Positions 15,764 to 27,100 of a stretch of 64,000 bases of DNA are shown one piece after another. Both the position numbers and the translations under genes were made by a program. The stretch spans positions 12,651-76,650 of the forward strand of contig JBOGHK010000160.1 of the NCBI GenBank assembly GCA_050744325.1, written 5' to 3'. The notes beneath the pieces were generated by a model that searched no databases, was not told the DNA's origin, and worked only from the letters and a program-made list of their open reading frames with translations. Source of the DNA: DASXTK01 sp050744325 (GTDB lineage Bacteria > Actinomycetota > Acidimicrobiia > Acidimicrobiales > VFJN01). The stretch's first letter is position 1; the number at the start of each line of letters is the position of its first letter.

Positions 15764-18623
15764 GGACGGGCGGCGGTGGCCCCGGTGTCGGGACCGGAGG
15801 CGAGGCGACGGTGCGGAACCGGTAGGCCCCGCGCCGCACCAGCCACACCACGCCGACCAGCCCCAACCCGGTCAGCGCGTACGCCAGCCACTCGACCGAC
15901 GTGCTCTCCCAGTGCAGCTCGACGTGCTCCTCGGTTGGCACCACCACCATGAGGTTGGGGGCCACCCGCCACGGCCCCAGCGCGCCGTCGACCTGCCAGT
16001 TCGGGAAGTAGGACGCCTTCACCAGCACGGGGCTGCCCTCGCGATCGACGTCGAAGCTGATCCGCTGCGGATCGGACTCGGTGTCGATGTCGCTGATCTC
16101 GGCCAGCGGAATCGGCCGCTCCTCGGGCTGGTCGAGCACCCCGTCGGTCATCTCCGTGCGCTGCCATGCCGGCGGCCCGTCCGCGGCCAGCAGCACCGGC
16201 CAACGCTGCGGATCGAGGAACCACTGGAGCGACGGCCCGAAGAACCGGCCCGACGCGTCGCGAGGCTGCTCGAGCCAGTCGTGCTGGTTGTCGCCCGCGC
16301 CCTCGATCACCACGGGCTCGTTGATCAGCCCGATGACCGGGTCGGACTCGGCGACCTCGTAGACGACCCATGGGCCGGAGCTGGCCACCTGGGTCAGGTC
16401 CGGCTGGGTGCCCGCCGCCTGCATCGCCTGAGGCGAGCTCGCCAGGTAGTACCGCACCCCCATCAGCTGCATGTGCTGGACCCCGCGGGTGATGTCGAAC
16501 CCGCCGTAGGGCATGTCGCGCTGAGCGGAGCTCGGTGCCGCCGACAGCTCGGTCTGCATCATGAAGTGGTAGGGGGTGGTGGCCGACGCTTCGAAGTACA
16601 GCCCTTCCATCGAGCCGATGCAGCCATCGGTCCAGTACGGGAGCAGCATCAGGGCCATCGGCGTGCCGTAGCGGTTCAAGTCGCTGTGGTACTCCCACAA
16701 GGACATACCGCATCCACGGTCCTCGCCGAGCTGCCCCATCGTCGTGACGATCTCGTAGTACTCGCGGTAGCTGTCCTTGCGTTCGTAGCCCGAGTAGTTC
16801 CAGTCGGCCCAGCTCGGGACGAAGCTCTCGGGCGTCGCCTCGAGCTGCACCGGGCTGAAGTCCGGCCAGCCGAAGCCGCCCTGCTCGAGCCGCTCGGACC
16901 CCGGGACCACGCCGATCGGCAACCCCACGTAGATCAGCGTGACGACCAGCAGCGACGCCACCGCACCCGCGCCGAGCTGGACCCCGGGCTCGCGCCGCGG
17001 CTGGATCAGCTCGGCCACCAGACGGACGACCTCGACGACCGCCAGACAGGCCAGCAGGATCACCGCCAGGTAGTAGAAGGGCAGGACGCGGGCGTTCCAC
17101 AGACGGCCCTGGGGCACCAGCCAGAACGCCATGCCGGTGCCGACGGCGGCGAGCCCGAGGAAGATCCCTGGCCGGATCCGCAGCGCCAAGCTGACCCCGA
17201 GACCGATGGCGGCCAGGGCGAAGGCCCAGCGCAGGTCGTTCTCGGGGGTGTCGGAGGGGAGGAGGTGCTCGATCCACTCGCCGAACCCCACCGTGCCGGT
17301 CTCGGGGTTCGGGTGCGGGAGCTTCTCCCAGCCCATGTCGTTGAGGTAGGAGCGCCGCAGGTAGAAGGGGACGACCCAGAACGCCGACAACAAGCCGCCG
17401 ACGAGGAACACGGGCGTCAACCACCGTGCGGACTGGTTGGCCAACCACAGGGCGGCGACGAGCAGCAGTGCGCTCAGCGCCAACAGCACCGCGGCCACGC
17501 CGGCGATCCAGCCGAGCAGCAGCAGGCCTGCACCAGCCAGGCCGAAGCAGACCCCGCCGAGCGCGATGACCGCGCACGGCAACACGGCAGCGGTGGAGCG
17601 TCGCCACCGCAGGAGCACGGCGATGCCGGTGACGCCGAGCACCCAGAACGCGGGGATCAGGTGGCACAGCCCGGTCAACGCCAGCAACACCGCGGCCGGC
17701 GCCCGGTGGCGACCGGTCTCGAAGCCCCGGAACAGCACCCCCAGGTACACCAGCCCGAGACTGAGCGACATCGAGAACGCGAACTCGCCGGCCAACGTCG
17801 AGGGGAGGTTCCCGCCGTAGATCGTGAAGCCCCTGTAGAAGAGGAACGGCAACGACGCGACCGCCAGGGCCGCCGGCCCCGGGAAGCGGAGCCCCGAGAG
17901 CCGGCCGAACAGGTAGGCAGCGAGGGGCATCGACACCACGCCGCTGATCGACACCAACTTGAACGCCACCCCGTAGGGCATGCCGACGCAGAGCAGCGCG
18001 ACCCCTGCGGCGACCAGCAGCCAGCGGCGACGCCGGGGCCTGTCCCAGCTGGCGACCGCCATCGACCCCGCAGCAACCGCGGCGGTCAGCGGGACGAGGG
18101 CCGCCCAACCTTCGAGGCCCAGGTCCAGGGCGACGATGACCAGCGAGGGGACCACCATGTAGAACTGGTAGGCGGGGAACCCCGCGTACCAGTCCTGTGA
18201 CCAGCCGGCGATCTGCCCGCTGGGGAGCAGCACGTCGCGCAGGTAGGCCGGGCCCCAGACGTGGGCACCCATGTCGCCACCGGCCGGGGTGGTGTCGGCG
18301 AACAGGTTGCTCGGCCCCAGCTGCAGGAACACGAAGAAGGCGCAGACCGCCACCACGGCGACGTCGACGGCGGTGCGAATCCAGCGGTCGACGTTGGGGT
18401 CGCGGGGCGGCTTGACCGGCGGTGGCCAGGGCAGCCGATCCTGGTTGTCCCACCGGGTGTCGACCCCTCCGGTGCCGTTACCACCCCCGTCGGGCGCAGG
18501 CTCGATCGTCGCCGGCGGCGACGAGGCCTCGGAGTCGATGTCCGCCGTCGCGGGGGGTGACCCCTGCTCGACGTCGAACCAGCGGGTGCCCGTCGCCCGC
18601 CTGGCGTCGTCGTCGCCTGCCAC
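15756..18623 (-). CDS. Large multi-pass membrane protein (PTPS-related / GT-C-like)
   Basis: A 955-aa protein with a long Pro/Gly-rich cytosolic N-terminus (about 1-80) and some 12-14 transmembrane helices. The first luminal loop contains GGDMGAHVWGPAYLRD and WYAGFPAYQFYM, the pattern of the 6-pyruvoyl-tetrahydropterin-synthase-related membrane family. These resemble GT-C glycosyltransferases with an acidic residue in loop 1. A soluble extracytoplasmic region (about 600-900) precedes the last helix (WLAYALTGLGLVGVVWLV). A GAGGGA site precedes the GTG. It is coupled to the GtrA-GT2 gene, suggesting use of a polyprenyl-P-sugar. Precise activity is unknown. Confidence 0.7.
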   Translation of the reverse strand: MAGDDDARRATGTRWFDVEQGSPPATADIDSEASSPPATIEPAPDGGGNGTGGVDTRWDNQDRLPWPPPVKPPRDPNVDRWIRTAVDVAVVAVCAFFVFLQLGPSNLFADTTPAGGDMGAHVWGPAYLRDVLLPSGQIAGWSQDWYAGFPAYQFYMVVPSLVIVALDLGLEGWAALVPLTAAVAAGSMAVASWDRPRRRRWLLVAAGVALLCVGMPYGVAFKLVSISGVVSMPLAAYLFGRLSGLRFPGPAALAVASLPFLFYRGFTIYGGNLPSTLAGEFAFSMSLSLGLVYLGVLFRGFETGRHRAPAAVLLALTGLCHLIPAFWVLGVTGIAVLLRWRRSTAAVLPCAVIALGGVCFGLAGAGLLLLGWIAGVAAVLLALSALLLVAALWLANQSARWLTPVFLVGGLLSAFWVVPFYLRRSYLNDMGWEKLPHPNPETGTVGFGEWIEHLLPSDTPENDLRWAFALAAIGLGVSLALRIRPGIFLGLAAVGTGMAFWLVPQGRLWNARVLPFYYLAVILLACLAVVEVVRLVAELIQPRREPGVQLGAGAVASLLVVTLIYVGLPIGVVPGSERLEQGGFGWPDFSPVQLEATPESFVPSWADWNYSGYERKDSYREYYEIVTTMGQLGEDRGCGMSLWEYHSDLNRYGTPMALMLLPYWTDGCIGSMEGLYFEASATTPYHFMMQTELSAAPSSAQRDMPYGGFDITRGVQHMQLMGVRYYLASSPQAMQAAGTQPDLTQVASSGPWVVYEVAESDPVIGLINEPVVIEGAGDNQHDWLEQPRDASGRFFGPSLQWFLDPQRWPVLLAADGPPAWQRTEMTDGVLDQPEERPIPLAEISDIDTESDPQRISFDVDREGSPVLVKASYFPNWQVDGALGPWRVAPNLMVVVPTEEHVELHWESTSVEWLAYALTGLGLVGVVWLVRRGAYRFRTVASPPVPTPGPPPPVHD

Positions 18624-18635
18624 GCCGCGCTCCCT

Positions 18636-19376
18636 CTACCCTGTCGCCAGTAGCAAGCCGACACTGACCAGGTTGAACCCCACATGGGCGGCGATCGACG
18701 GCCCCAGCCGACCCGTCCGCAACGCCAGCACCCCGACCACCATGCCGAAGAGGATGAGACCCGGCATCTGCAGCAACTGGAAGTGCGACAGCCCGAACAC
18801 CACGGCGGTGACGACCACGGCCGGCCAGTCGCCGAGGCGCCGCTGCAGCGCCCGTTGCATCAGGCCGCGGTAGAAGATCTCCTCGAAGATCGGGGCGCCG
18901 ATGCCCACGATCAGAATCAACATGGTGACACCGAAGGGGTCGGAGGCCCGGTCGGTCAGCTCGCGTGCCGGCGCGCTCAGGTCGTCGCCGTCACGGTCCA
19001 ACAGGAACAGGATCGGCAGGTAGACCAGCGGCAGGAGCACGATCTGGGTGGCGACGCCGATCGCCACCCCCACCGGGCCGTCCCACGATGTGGCCCGCAG
19101 CCCGAGATCCTCGACGATGCCGTTGCCCTTGAGCCTGGTCGCGACCACCGGCACCACGAAGAACCCCAGCCACAGGCCGACCTGCGCCGCCGCCACCCAG
19201 CCGAGCGACAGGTCGTCGAACTCGCGGTCGCTCAGGCCGAGGACCACCGATGCCGTGATCGCACCGCCGACCTGCGCCAGCACCCAGCCGATGATGGCGT
19301 CGCCGATGCCCCACCGCGGCGGGACCAGCGATGCCCCGTCGAGCGCGGAGCGCGAGGCAAGGTCGGGTTCAGGCAC
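18636..19376 (-). CDS. CPBP-family intramembrane metalloprotease
   Basis: A 246-aa membrane protein with about eight helices and the three CPBP (CAAX protease / bacteriocin-processing) motifs: EEIFYRGLMQR, FGLSHF and a C-terminal HVGFN. It probably cleaves within the membrane; the substrate is unknown. GTG at 19376 is chosen because TACTCT lies 7 nt upstream; GTG at 19382 is an alternative, and the open frame upstream of it has the composition of an overlapping shadow. Separated by 12 nt from the 955-aa membrane protein gene on the same strand. Confidence 0.85.
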   Translation of the reverse strand: MPEPDLASRSALDGASLVPPRWGIGDAIIGWVLAQVGGAITASVVLGLSDREFDDLSLGWVAAAQVGLWLGFFVVPVVATRLKGNGIVEDLGLRATSWDGPVGVAIGVATQIVLLPLVYLPILFLLDRDGDDLSAPARELTDRASDPFGVTMLILIVGIGAPIFEEIFYRGLMQRALQRRLGDWPAVVVTAVVFGLSHFQLLQMPGLILFGMVVGVLALRTGRLGPSIAAHVGFNLVSVGLLLATG

Positions 19377-19383
19377 TCGCACA

Positions 19384-19389
19384 AGAGTA
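19384..19389 (-). promoter_or_regulatory. -10 box, leaderless start of CPBP protease
   Basis: TACTCT on the minus strand, 7 nt before the GTG at 19376. Confidence 0.35.
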
Positions 19390-19461
19390 CGCGGCCACGG
19401 ATCGCTGCTCGCAGTCGCTGGTCCCCACGAATGGAATTCGCCGCCTCTCGCCGTGTCGGGC

Positions 19462-19722
19462 TCAGACGGCGAACGCGCCCTCGAAGGAGGACGCCCGGCG
19501 CGGCGACAGGTGGGGATCGCCAGCGACGAGGTGGCGGCGGTCCTCGATGTGCCAGCCCCGCGGCACCACCAACGCATCGGCGTGGCCATCGCACAGGTCG
19601 TAGACCATGGGGTGAGCCTCGGCCGTCAACGGATCGAGCCAGGTCGTGCGTGCCTGGTAGTCGTAGGCGAGGGTGGCCCCCGCGGCCGCACTGCAACCAG
19701 GCCGGGCGCACAGGCGAGTCAT
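19462..19722 (-). CDS. DUF3499-family protein
   Basis: An 86-aa protein opening TRLCARPGCSAAAGATLAYDY, with YDLCDGHADALVVPRGW in the middle. The Cys/His pattern (CxxxxC...CxxH) suggests a small zinc-ribbon-like fold. DUF3499 is restricted to Actinobacteria and normally sits between the phosphomannomutase and whiB/fbiA genes (Rv3258c in M. tuberculosis, from memory), as it does here in looser form. TACCTT lies 8 nt before the ATG. Function unknown. Confidence 0.88.
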   Translation of the reverse strand: MTRLCARPGCSAAAGATLAYDYQARTTWLDPLTAEAHPMVYDLCDGHADALVVPRGWHIEDRRHLVAGDPHLSPRRASSFEGAFAV

Positions 19723-19730
19723 GGGCCGAC

Positions 19731-19736
19731 AAGGTA
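19731..19736 (-). promoter_or_regulatory. -10 box, leaderless start of DUF3499 gene
   Basis: TACCTT on the minus strand, 8 nt before the ATG at 19722. It is divergent from the ftsH promoter in the same 133-bp gap. Confidence 0.45.
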
Positions 19737-19841
19737 CCGCACCCCACCGCTACGAAGCGTGTACCAGAGGTAACCCGCCGGCGGCAGTCCCTGGTCGCGG
19801 GATCCGCCGACGGAGATGCCGGCATGGTCGGGGAACGGCCT

Positions 19842-19847
19842 TATCCT
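19842..19847 (+). promoter_or_regulatory. -10 box, leaderless start of ftsH
   Basis: TATCCT followed 8 nt later by the ATG at 19856, with no Shine-Dalgarno. Confidence 0.5.
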
Positions 19848-19855
19848 GTGATCTC

Positions 19856-21874
<2,019 letters not shown>

Positions 21875-21945
21875 CCCGGTCAGGCCCGACAGGACGGGAG
21901 CGGCCACCCACTGCCTACGCCGAGGCAGCAGCGGTCGCCTCCGGA

Positions 21946-22398
21946 TCAGGTGCCGTGGTCGCAGCTGTTGTTCGGCAGCGTCCCCGGCGCGCGCAGCTCG
22001 GCCACCGTCGCCCAGAGGTCCGTCGCCGTCACGGGCCCCAGGAAGCTGGCGCGCACCACACCGTCGATGTCGGCCACCACCGTCGCCGGCACGCCGTCGA
22101 TGCCGTACTTCCCGTGCAGCTCACCGGACGCTGTCACCTCGACCTCGTGGGTGGCGACCACGTCGCTGTCCAACATCCGTGCTTTGTCCCACACCGCGGC
22201 GCAGCTGTGGCACGTCGCCGACGTGAAGACGGCCACGAGCCACGGTGCCTGGGGACGGGCGAAGTCGGCCCGGTCGAGCTGGTCGGGAACGTTGTAGCCG
22301 GTCGCCGTCGGCGCCGCGGGCCGCTGCCGGCGCTGCACCACGACGGCGACCACCACCGCGGCGACCGCGATCACCAGCATCAACACCACGCGCTCCAC
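21946..22398 (-). CDS. Membrane-anchored thioredoxin-like protein
   Basis: A 150-aa protein with an N-terminal transmembrane helix (about 3-21) and an extracytoplasmic thioredoxin fold. The redox motif is TCHSCAAVW (CxxC), and the cis-Pro loop is GIDGVPATVV. It probably reduces or oxidises wall or membrane proteins. The start is GTG at 22398 without a clear ribosome site. Its end faces ftsH; in the 71-bp gap a weak 6-bp CTGCCT/AGGCAG hairpin is the only terminator-like structure. Confidence 0.8.
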   Translation of the reverse strand: MERVVLMLVIAVAAVVVAVVVQRRQRPAAPTATGYNVPDQLDRADFARPQAPWLVAVFTSATCHSCAAVWDKARMLDSDVVATHEVEVTASGELHGKYGIDGVPATVVADIDGVVRASFLGPVTATDLWATVAELRAPGTLPNNSCDHGT

Positions 22399-22542
22399 AG
22401 CCGAATGGTTCCACCCGACTGGCGCAGGTTCAAAGAGCGCTGGTCAGGGTCCGCACCACGTGCCGTCTCGGCGATGCGCAAGCCGAGGTGATCGTGCCGC
22501 CAACCATGACCTCGCCGTGCGCCAACCTCCGTCATTCCCCGG

Positions 22543-24120
22543 TCAGGGAAGCGGTTCGAGACCTTCTGCTGCCGGGGTGGCCGGGCCAGCCGCGATCACC
22601 GTGTCGTCCCGGGCGATCACCCGCTCGACGACCACCGGTCCCTCGGCGACGACGACAGCGGCGAGACCGTCCTGGCTGCCCTGGCCGCCGGATCCCGACC
22701 CGGGCGGCGACGGACGTGCGGCCATCTCCCCGCGGCCCGACAGCGATACCACCAACCGAGCCGCGGCAGGGACCTCGAGCTGCTGGAGGTCCGTCGGCCG
22801 CAAGCGGTCTCCGTCCGCGTACACGGCAACCGACACCTCGACCGCGTGGTCGGGATCGAGGTTGGCGACGACCAGTCGGGTCGCCGCCCCGGATCCGCGG
22901 TCGGCCACCGCGGCGACCCAGGTCGTCGCGCCGAACAGCGCCCCCGGCGTGGTCGACAGATCGCCACGGGCCGAGAGTGCCCGCTCGGCGACGAACGGAA
23001 CGCCGTTGCGGGAACGGACCACGGTCGTGTGCTCGACGCCTCGGGGCACCCGGTCCTCCTCGGTGTAGTCGACGACCTCGAAGCGGCCTGGCCGCACGAC
23101 GACGCCGAAGGGTTGTGGCGCGAGCCGCACGACGACGCCGAAGGGTTGTGGCGCGAGCCGCTCGGCGCCGGTCGCCCGGACCACCACCTCGACCTCGGCG
23201 GTCTCGCGACCAGGGTTGTAGACGACGATCTGCTCGGCCGTCCGGTCGTCGACCAGGCCGTGGGCGAACACCGACATCTCGACACCGTCGGGCTGGCCCA
23301 GCGCCAGGCTGAGGCCGTCGCGGCCCGCGCTCCCGTCGAACACCTGGAGCCGGTCGACGACCAGCCGACCGCCGCCTCGCGCCCGGATCGTCGCAGCGAC
23401 CTGCCCCCGCCGGGTGACATCCCGACCCACGTCGACGCCCAGAACCCCGTGGGCCGGCACGGTCAACCCCTGCCAGCGCAGCGGTTCACGGACACCGGCC
23501 TCGGTGGCGAAGGCCGCGTCGATGGTGACGCTGCTGGCGAACGGGTTGAACAGCACCAGCAGCTCGCGGGCATCACGGGCCGTCGAGCCCCAGGCGAAGT
23601 GCCAGTCGGACGCTGCCCCCGACGCACAGGGAGCAACATCCCGACCGTGCGGGCCGACCACCTGGTGTTCGACCACCATGCCTCCGCGATCGAGCTCGAC
23701 CAGCGCCGACGCCAACGACGCCGACCGCAGGTCGGCGAGGCGGATCGAGGCGCGGCCACGCGCCGCCACGGTGAACCCGCGGCCCGTCGGCTCGCGGTCG
23801 GCGCGGCCGTCGGTGCGGCCCGCGGGCATCGGATCGGTGTCCAACCGCCCGGGGAACACCGTCACGTACCCGTCGGCCTCGTCGTCGGTCGGATTGACCA
23901 CGACCACGTGGTGATCCGCGAAGCCTCGTTCGGTGGCGGTGCCGCCGGCGCAGTACCACGTCGAGGCCGACGCATCCGCGGCGCTGGCCACCGGGGCCGC
24001 CACCCCGGCGACCGGCGGCGGCGTCGTCAGCAGGACGGGACGGGCCCCCTCGGCCGACGCCGCCACGACACCACCGCCCAGGACGGCCGCCAGGAACAGG
24101 AACGGCAGCCGTGGGCTCAC
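22543..24120 (-). CDS. DUF5719-family secreted protein
   Basis: A 525-aa exported protein with a signal peptide (PFLFLAAVLGGGVVAASAEG). It has repeated beta-sandwich-like segments around the phrases VVVNPTDDEADG, LVLFNPFASSV and IVVYNPGRETAEV. This pattern fits DUF5719, an actinobacterial family regularly encoded behind a giant GT2 gene. The GTG start overlaps the stop of the 1183-aa glycosyltransferase by 4 nt, so the two are made together; a role in handling or anchoring its glycan product is plausible. An 11-residue unit (RLAPQPFGVVV) is tandemly duplicated. Confidence 0.8.
   Translation of the reverse strand: MSPRLPFLFLAAVLGGGVVAASAEGARPVLLTTPPPVAGVAAPVASAADASASTWYCAGGTATERGFADHHVVVVNPTDDEADGYVTVFPGRLDTDPMPAGRTDGRADREPTGRGFTVAARGRASIRLADLRSASLASALVELDRGGMVVEHQVVGPHGRDVAPCASGAASDWHFAWGSTARDARELLVLFNPFASSVTIDAAFATEAGVREPLRWQGLTVPAHGVLGVDVGRDVTRRGQVAATIRARGGGRLVVDRLQVFDGSAGRDGLSLALGQPDGVEMSVFAHGLVDDRTAEQIVVYNPGRETAEVEVVVRATGAERLAPQPFGVVVRLAPQPFGVVVRPGRFEVVDYTEEDRVPRGVEHTTVVRSRNGVPFVAERALSARGDLSTTPGALFGATTWVAAVADRGSGAATRLVVANLDPDHAVEVSVAVYADGDRLRPTDLQQLEVPAAARLVVSLSGRGEMAARPSPPGSGSGGQGSQDGLAAVVVAEGPVVVERVIARDDTVIAAGPATPAAEGLEPLP
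23091..23156 (-). repeat. 33-bp perfect tandem duplication inside DUF5719 gene
   Basis: Two identical 33-bp copies (23091-23123 and 23124-23156) followed by the first bases of a third. The duplication is in frame and doubles RLAPQPFGVVV. The lack of any mismatch suggests a recent slippage event. Confidence 0.9.
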
Positions 24121-27100
24121 CCGTCACCGCCCGCGTCGCTCCCGTCAGGGCCCGCGGGGAGGTCGCCTCTGTCGACCCCGGCGACGACACTGGAGCCCTT
24201 CGGCCGGCGCTTGCCGATCACCTTGACGGACTCGACCACCGGCGGCAGCTCGCCTGGGGTGGCCCCGACCGACACGACCTCGGCGGTGGGATAGGACGCG
24301 CCCGCGGCGTCGCCGACAGGCTCCCCCGCCGCGCCCGGCCCGGCCGCGGCCGGACGACGAGCCCGAACCCGCAGCGTGCGCCGGCGCAGTGGGGCGACTC
24401 CCCCGTTGCGGTCCGCGGGTGCCGGAGGCTCGATGGCCGACGCGGACACGCTGGCGGTCGACGACAGCGGCACCGACGGCACGGCCGGACGCATGGTGGC
24501 CGGGCCGACCTCCGTGCTCGGCCGTCGTAGCCGCACGGCCATCAGCACCACCGCCAGCCACAGCAGCGCCTGCCCGGCGAGCACGAGGTGGTAGCTGGCC
24601 GGCGTCTCGTAACGGAGCACCGCTTGGCCACCTGGGCCGACGTCGAAGGCGTTGGCCCAGCCGAACGCCGTGCGCCGCGGCGCAGCCACTCCGTCGACCT
24701 CGAGCACCCACCGGTCGGACGCCCCGACCGACTGGACCATCGTGCCGCCAGCCGGCAACCAGCCTGTCCATCGTCCGTAGCCGTCGGCCTCCTGGAGCAC
24801 CGGCGCCGCCACCTCGCCAACGGAGCCGGGCCGCTGCCCCGGCGGGGTGACGGCGAGCGCGTCGAGATCCTCGTGCGCCGAGCGTTCGGGCAGCGCAGCG
24901 AGGTTCCGGAACACCAGTGCGGCCGGGTCGATGCCGACGCGCCTGAGGTCGAGCTGCCCGGCCAGCGCCTCGACCAGCTCTGGCGGAGCCGGCCACTCGC
25001 GTTCGGTCATCGACGACGGGGCCCGCCGCTGGAGCACGACGACGTAGTCCACCGCCATCGGCGCCAACAGCTGGCCCAGCCGCGCCGTCTGGCGTGTGAG
25101 GGCCAGACGGGACGCGTGCGCGACCCGGTCGGCTCCCGGGTCGTCGAGGCTCGCCCAGCGATCGGCCAGCGTCGGCAGGCCCTCGGTCACCGCGAACGCG
25201 AGGTCGTCGTCCTGACGGTCGACCAGGCGGCCCGGGACGGGGAGCGCCCGCGGGTCTCCGAGCCACAGAACGCGCGCGCGCCCGGCGTTGGCGTCCGGGC
25301 GGTCGACGAAGCTGAGGACGTCGGCGAAGCTGCCCCGGGGCATGTGCCAGTAGCCGTCCATCGATGCCTGGAGCGCCGGCACCGATGCCGCGACCAGCCC
25401 CATCGCACCCAGCCATACCGCCGATCGACGCAACCCGAAGTGGCGACTCCGACCAGCCACGTCGCGCTCGGTCGCGGCGATCCCCAGCCCCACCGCGAGA
25501 GCGACGGCCGCTCCGGCGCATGCCACCAGCACGTCCTGATCCGGCCGGTAGCGGAGCCACCCACCACCGGGGATCCACGCCGATGCCCATGCGACGCCCG
25601 CGACCACCCAGGCCCGCACCGCCCATCCGACACGCCAGGCCCGCCCGACCAGCAACGGGACCGCGGCGGCCAGGAGCACGCCCCAGCCCCACCACGATGT
25701 CGACAGGGAGCCGCCTCCGATGCCCAGCCATCCGTCGGCGGCCCCGGTCGCGGGAAGACCGGGCCAGTCGCGAACGAGGTGCAGTGTCCACGGGAGGTGC
25801 AGCCCGATCGCCACCAGGGCGCCGCCCAAGCCGGCGAGCAGGACCCGGAGAGCGCCCCGGAGGTCGAGCACCAGCAGCGACCCCAGGCCCAGACCGAGGG
25901 CGAGCACGCCGACCACCAACGGGGCGGTGGGGACGACCATCGCGAGCAACCCGCACGCCAGCCCGGTTGTCACCACGTCGCGCGCCAGCGTGCGAACGCG
26001 GCCGCCCGACCCGTTGCCCACCGGGCCCTCGACCCCATCCGCCAGTTCGTCGGCAGGCCTCGCCGTGGACGGGCACACGTCAGCAACCGCACCTGCCGTC
26101 GACGCGCCGAACGGCCGCGTGCCGCTCGCGCGCGCCAGGCCGCCCAGCAGGAACGGCGCAGCCGCGTAGGTGGCCAACGGCCCCCAGCGTCCGTCCGCCA
26201 GTGCGGCGTACGGCACCGGCACCACGGCATAGGCCACGGTCGCACCGACCGGCGCCCAGCGCGACGCCGTCGGCCGCAGCAGCCTCGCCGCGCCGATCAG
26301 CCCGACCGGGATCAGGCCGACGGTGGCCAGCAGGCGCACCAGACCGTCGTGACCTGCGACCGCCTCGCCGATCCCGCCGAGCACTCCCAGCGCCGTCGGG
26401 GACGGGCCGTCGGACCCGAGCCCGGTCGAACGCCAGGTGCTCAGCCACTGGTCGACCACGTCGCCCGGACGGCCGAAGGGCGCCAGCTCGCCGACGGCCG
26501 GAACCCCACGGGTCAGAAGGTGCCGACTGCCCAGGAGGAGGACCCCCGCCAGCACCAGCAGCACCGCGATGCCGCCACGGCTCCATCGTGCCCCCCACGC
26601 CTCGAGCCGGTCGCGGACGGCACGGCGCCGCACCCCCGATCCGAAGCTGGTCCGCTGGAGCCGTAGCTGCAGGTGGACCAGCCCTGGGACCTGGAGCCGC
26701 CGGACGTCCCGGTCGCTCACCTGGCGAAGCCGGCGGATGTGGCGGCGCGCCACCAGCGTCGAGCGCGCTCGCCGCAGGTTCCACCACCACGCACCGATGA
26801 CGGCCCGGGCATCGGCGCCTCGCAGTCGCAGCAACGAGGCGGCCGCCATGGCGGCCGTCCACGCCAGCAGCTGAGGCAGAAGCCAAACCAACGTGCGCCG
26901 TCGATAGCTGGTCAGCACGACGCGGAGGCGGTGCCGGGCGACCAGCCGTGCGTGGCGTCGCTGCGGCACGCGCTCATCCAGAGCCTGACGGTGACGCACC
27001 CGCGCTCCGCCGGCCGCGACGACTCGTGCGCCGACGAGATGCGCTCGCCAGCACAGGCTCAGATCGTCGGCCAGGAACGAGATCTCCTCGTCGAAACCCC

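Noticed and set aside
15624..18200. 858-codon open frame on the plus strand opposite the 955-aa membrane protein
   Set aside because: Composition is Arg/His/Gln/Asp-rich with no domain, as expected for the antisense frame of a high-GC gene; the minus-strand protein has coherent membrane topology.
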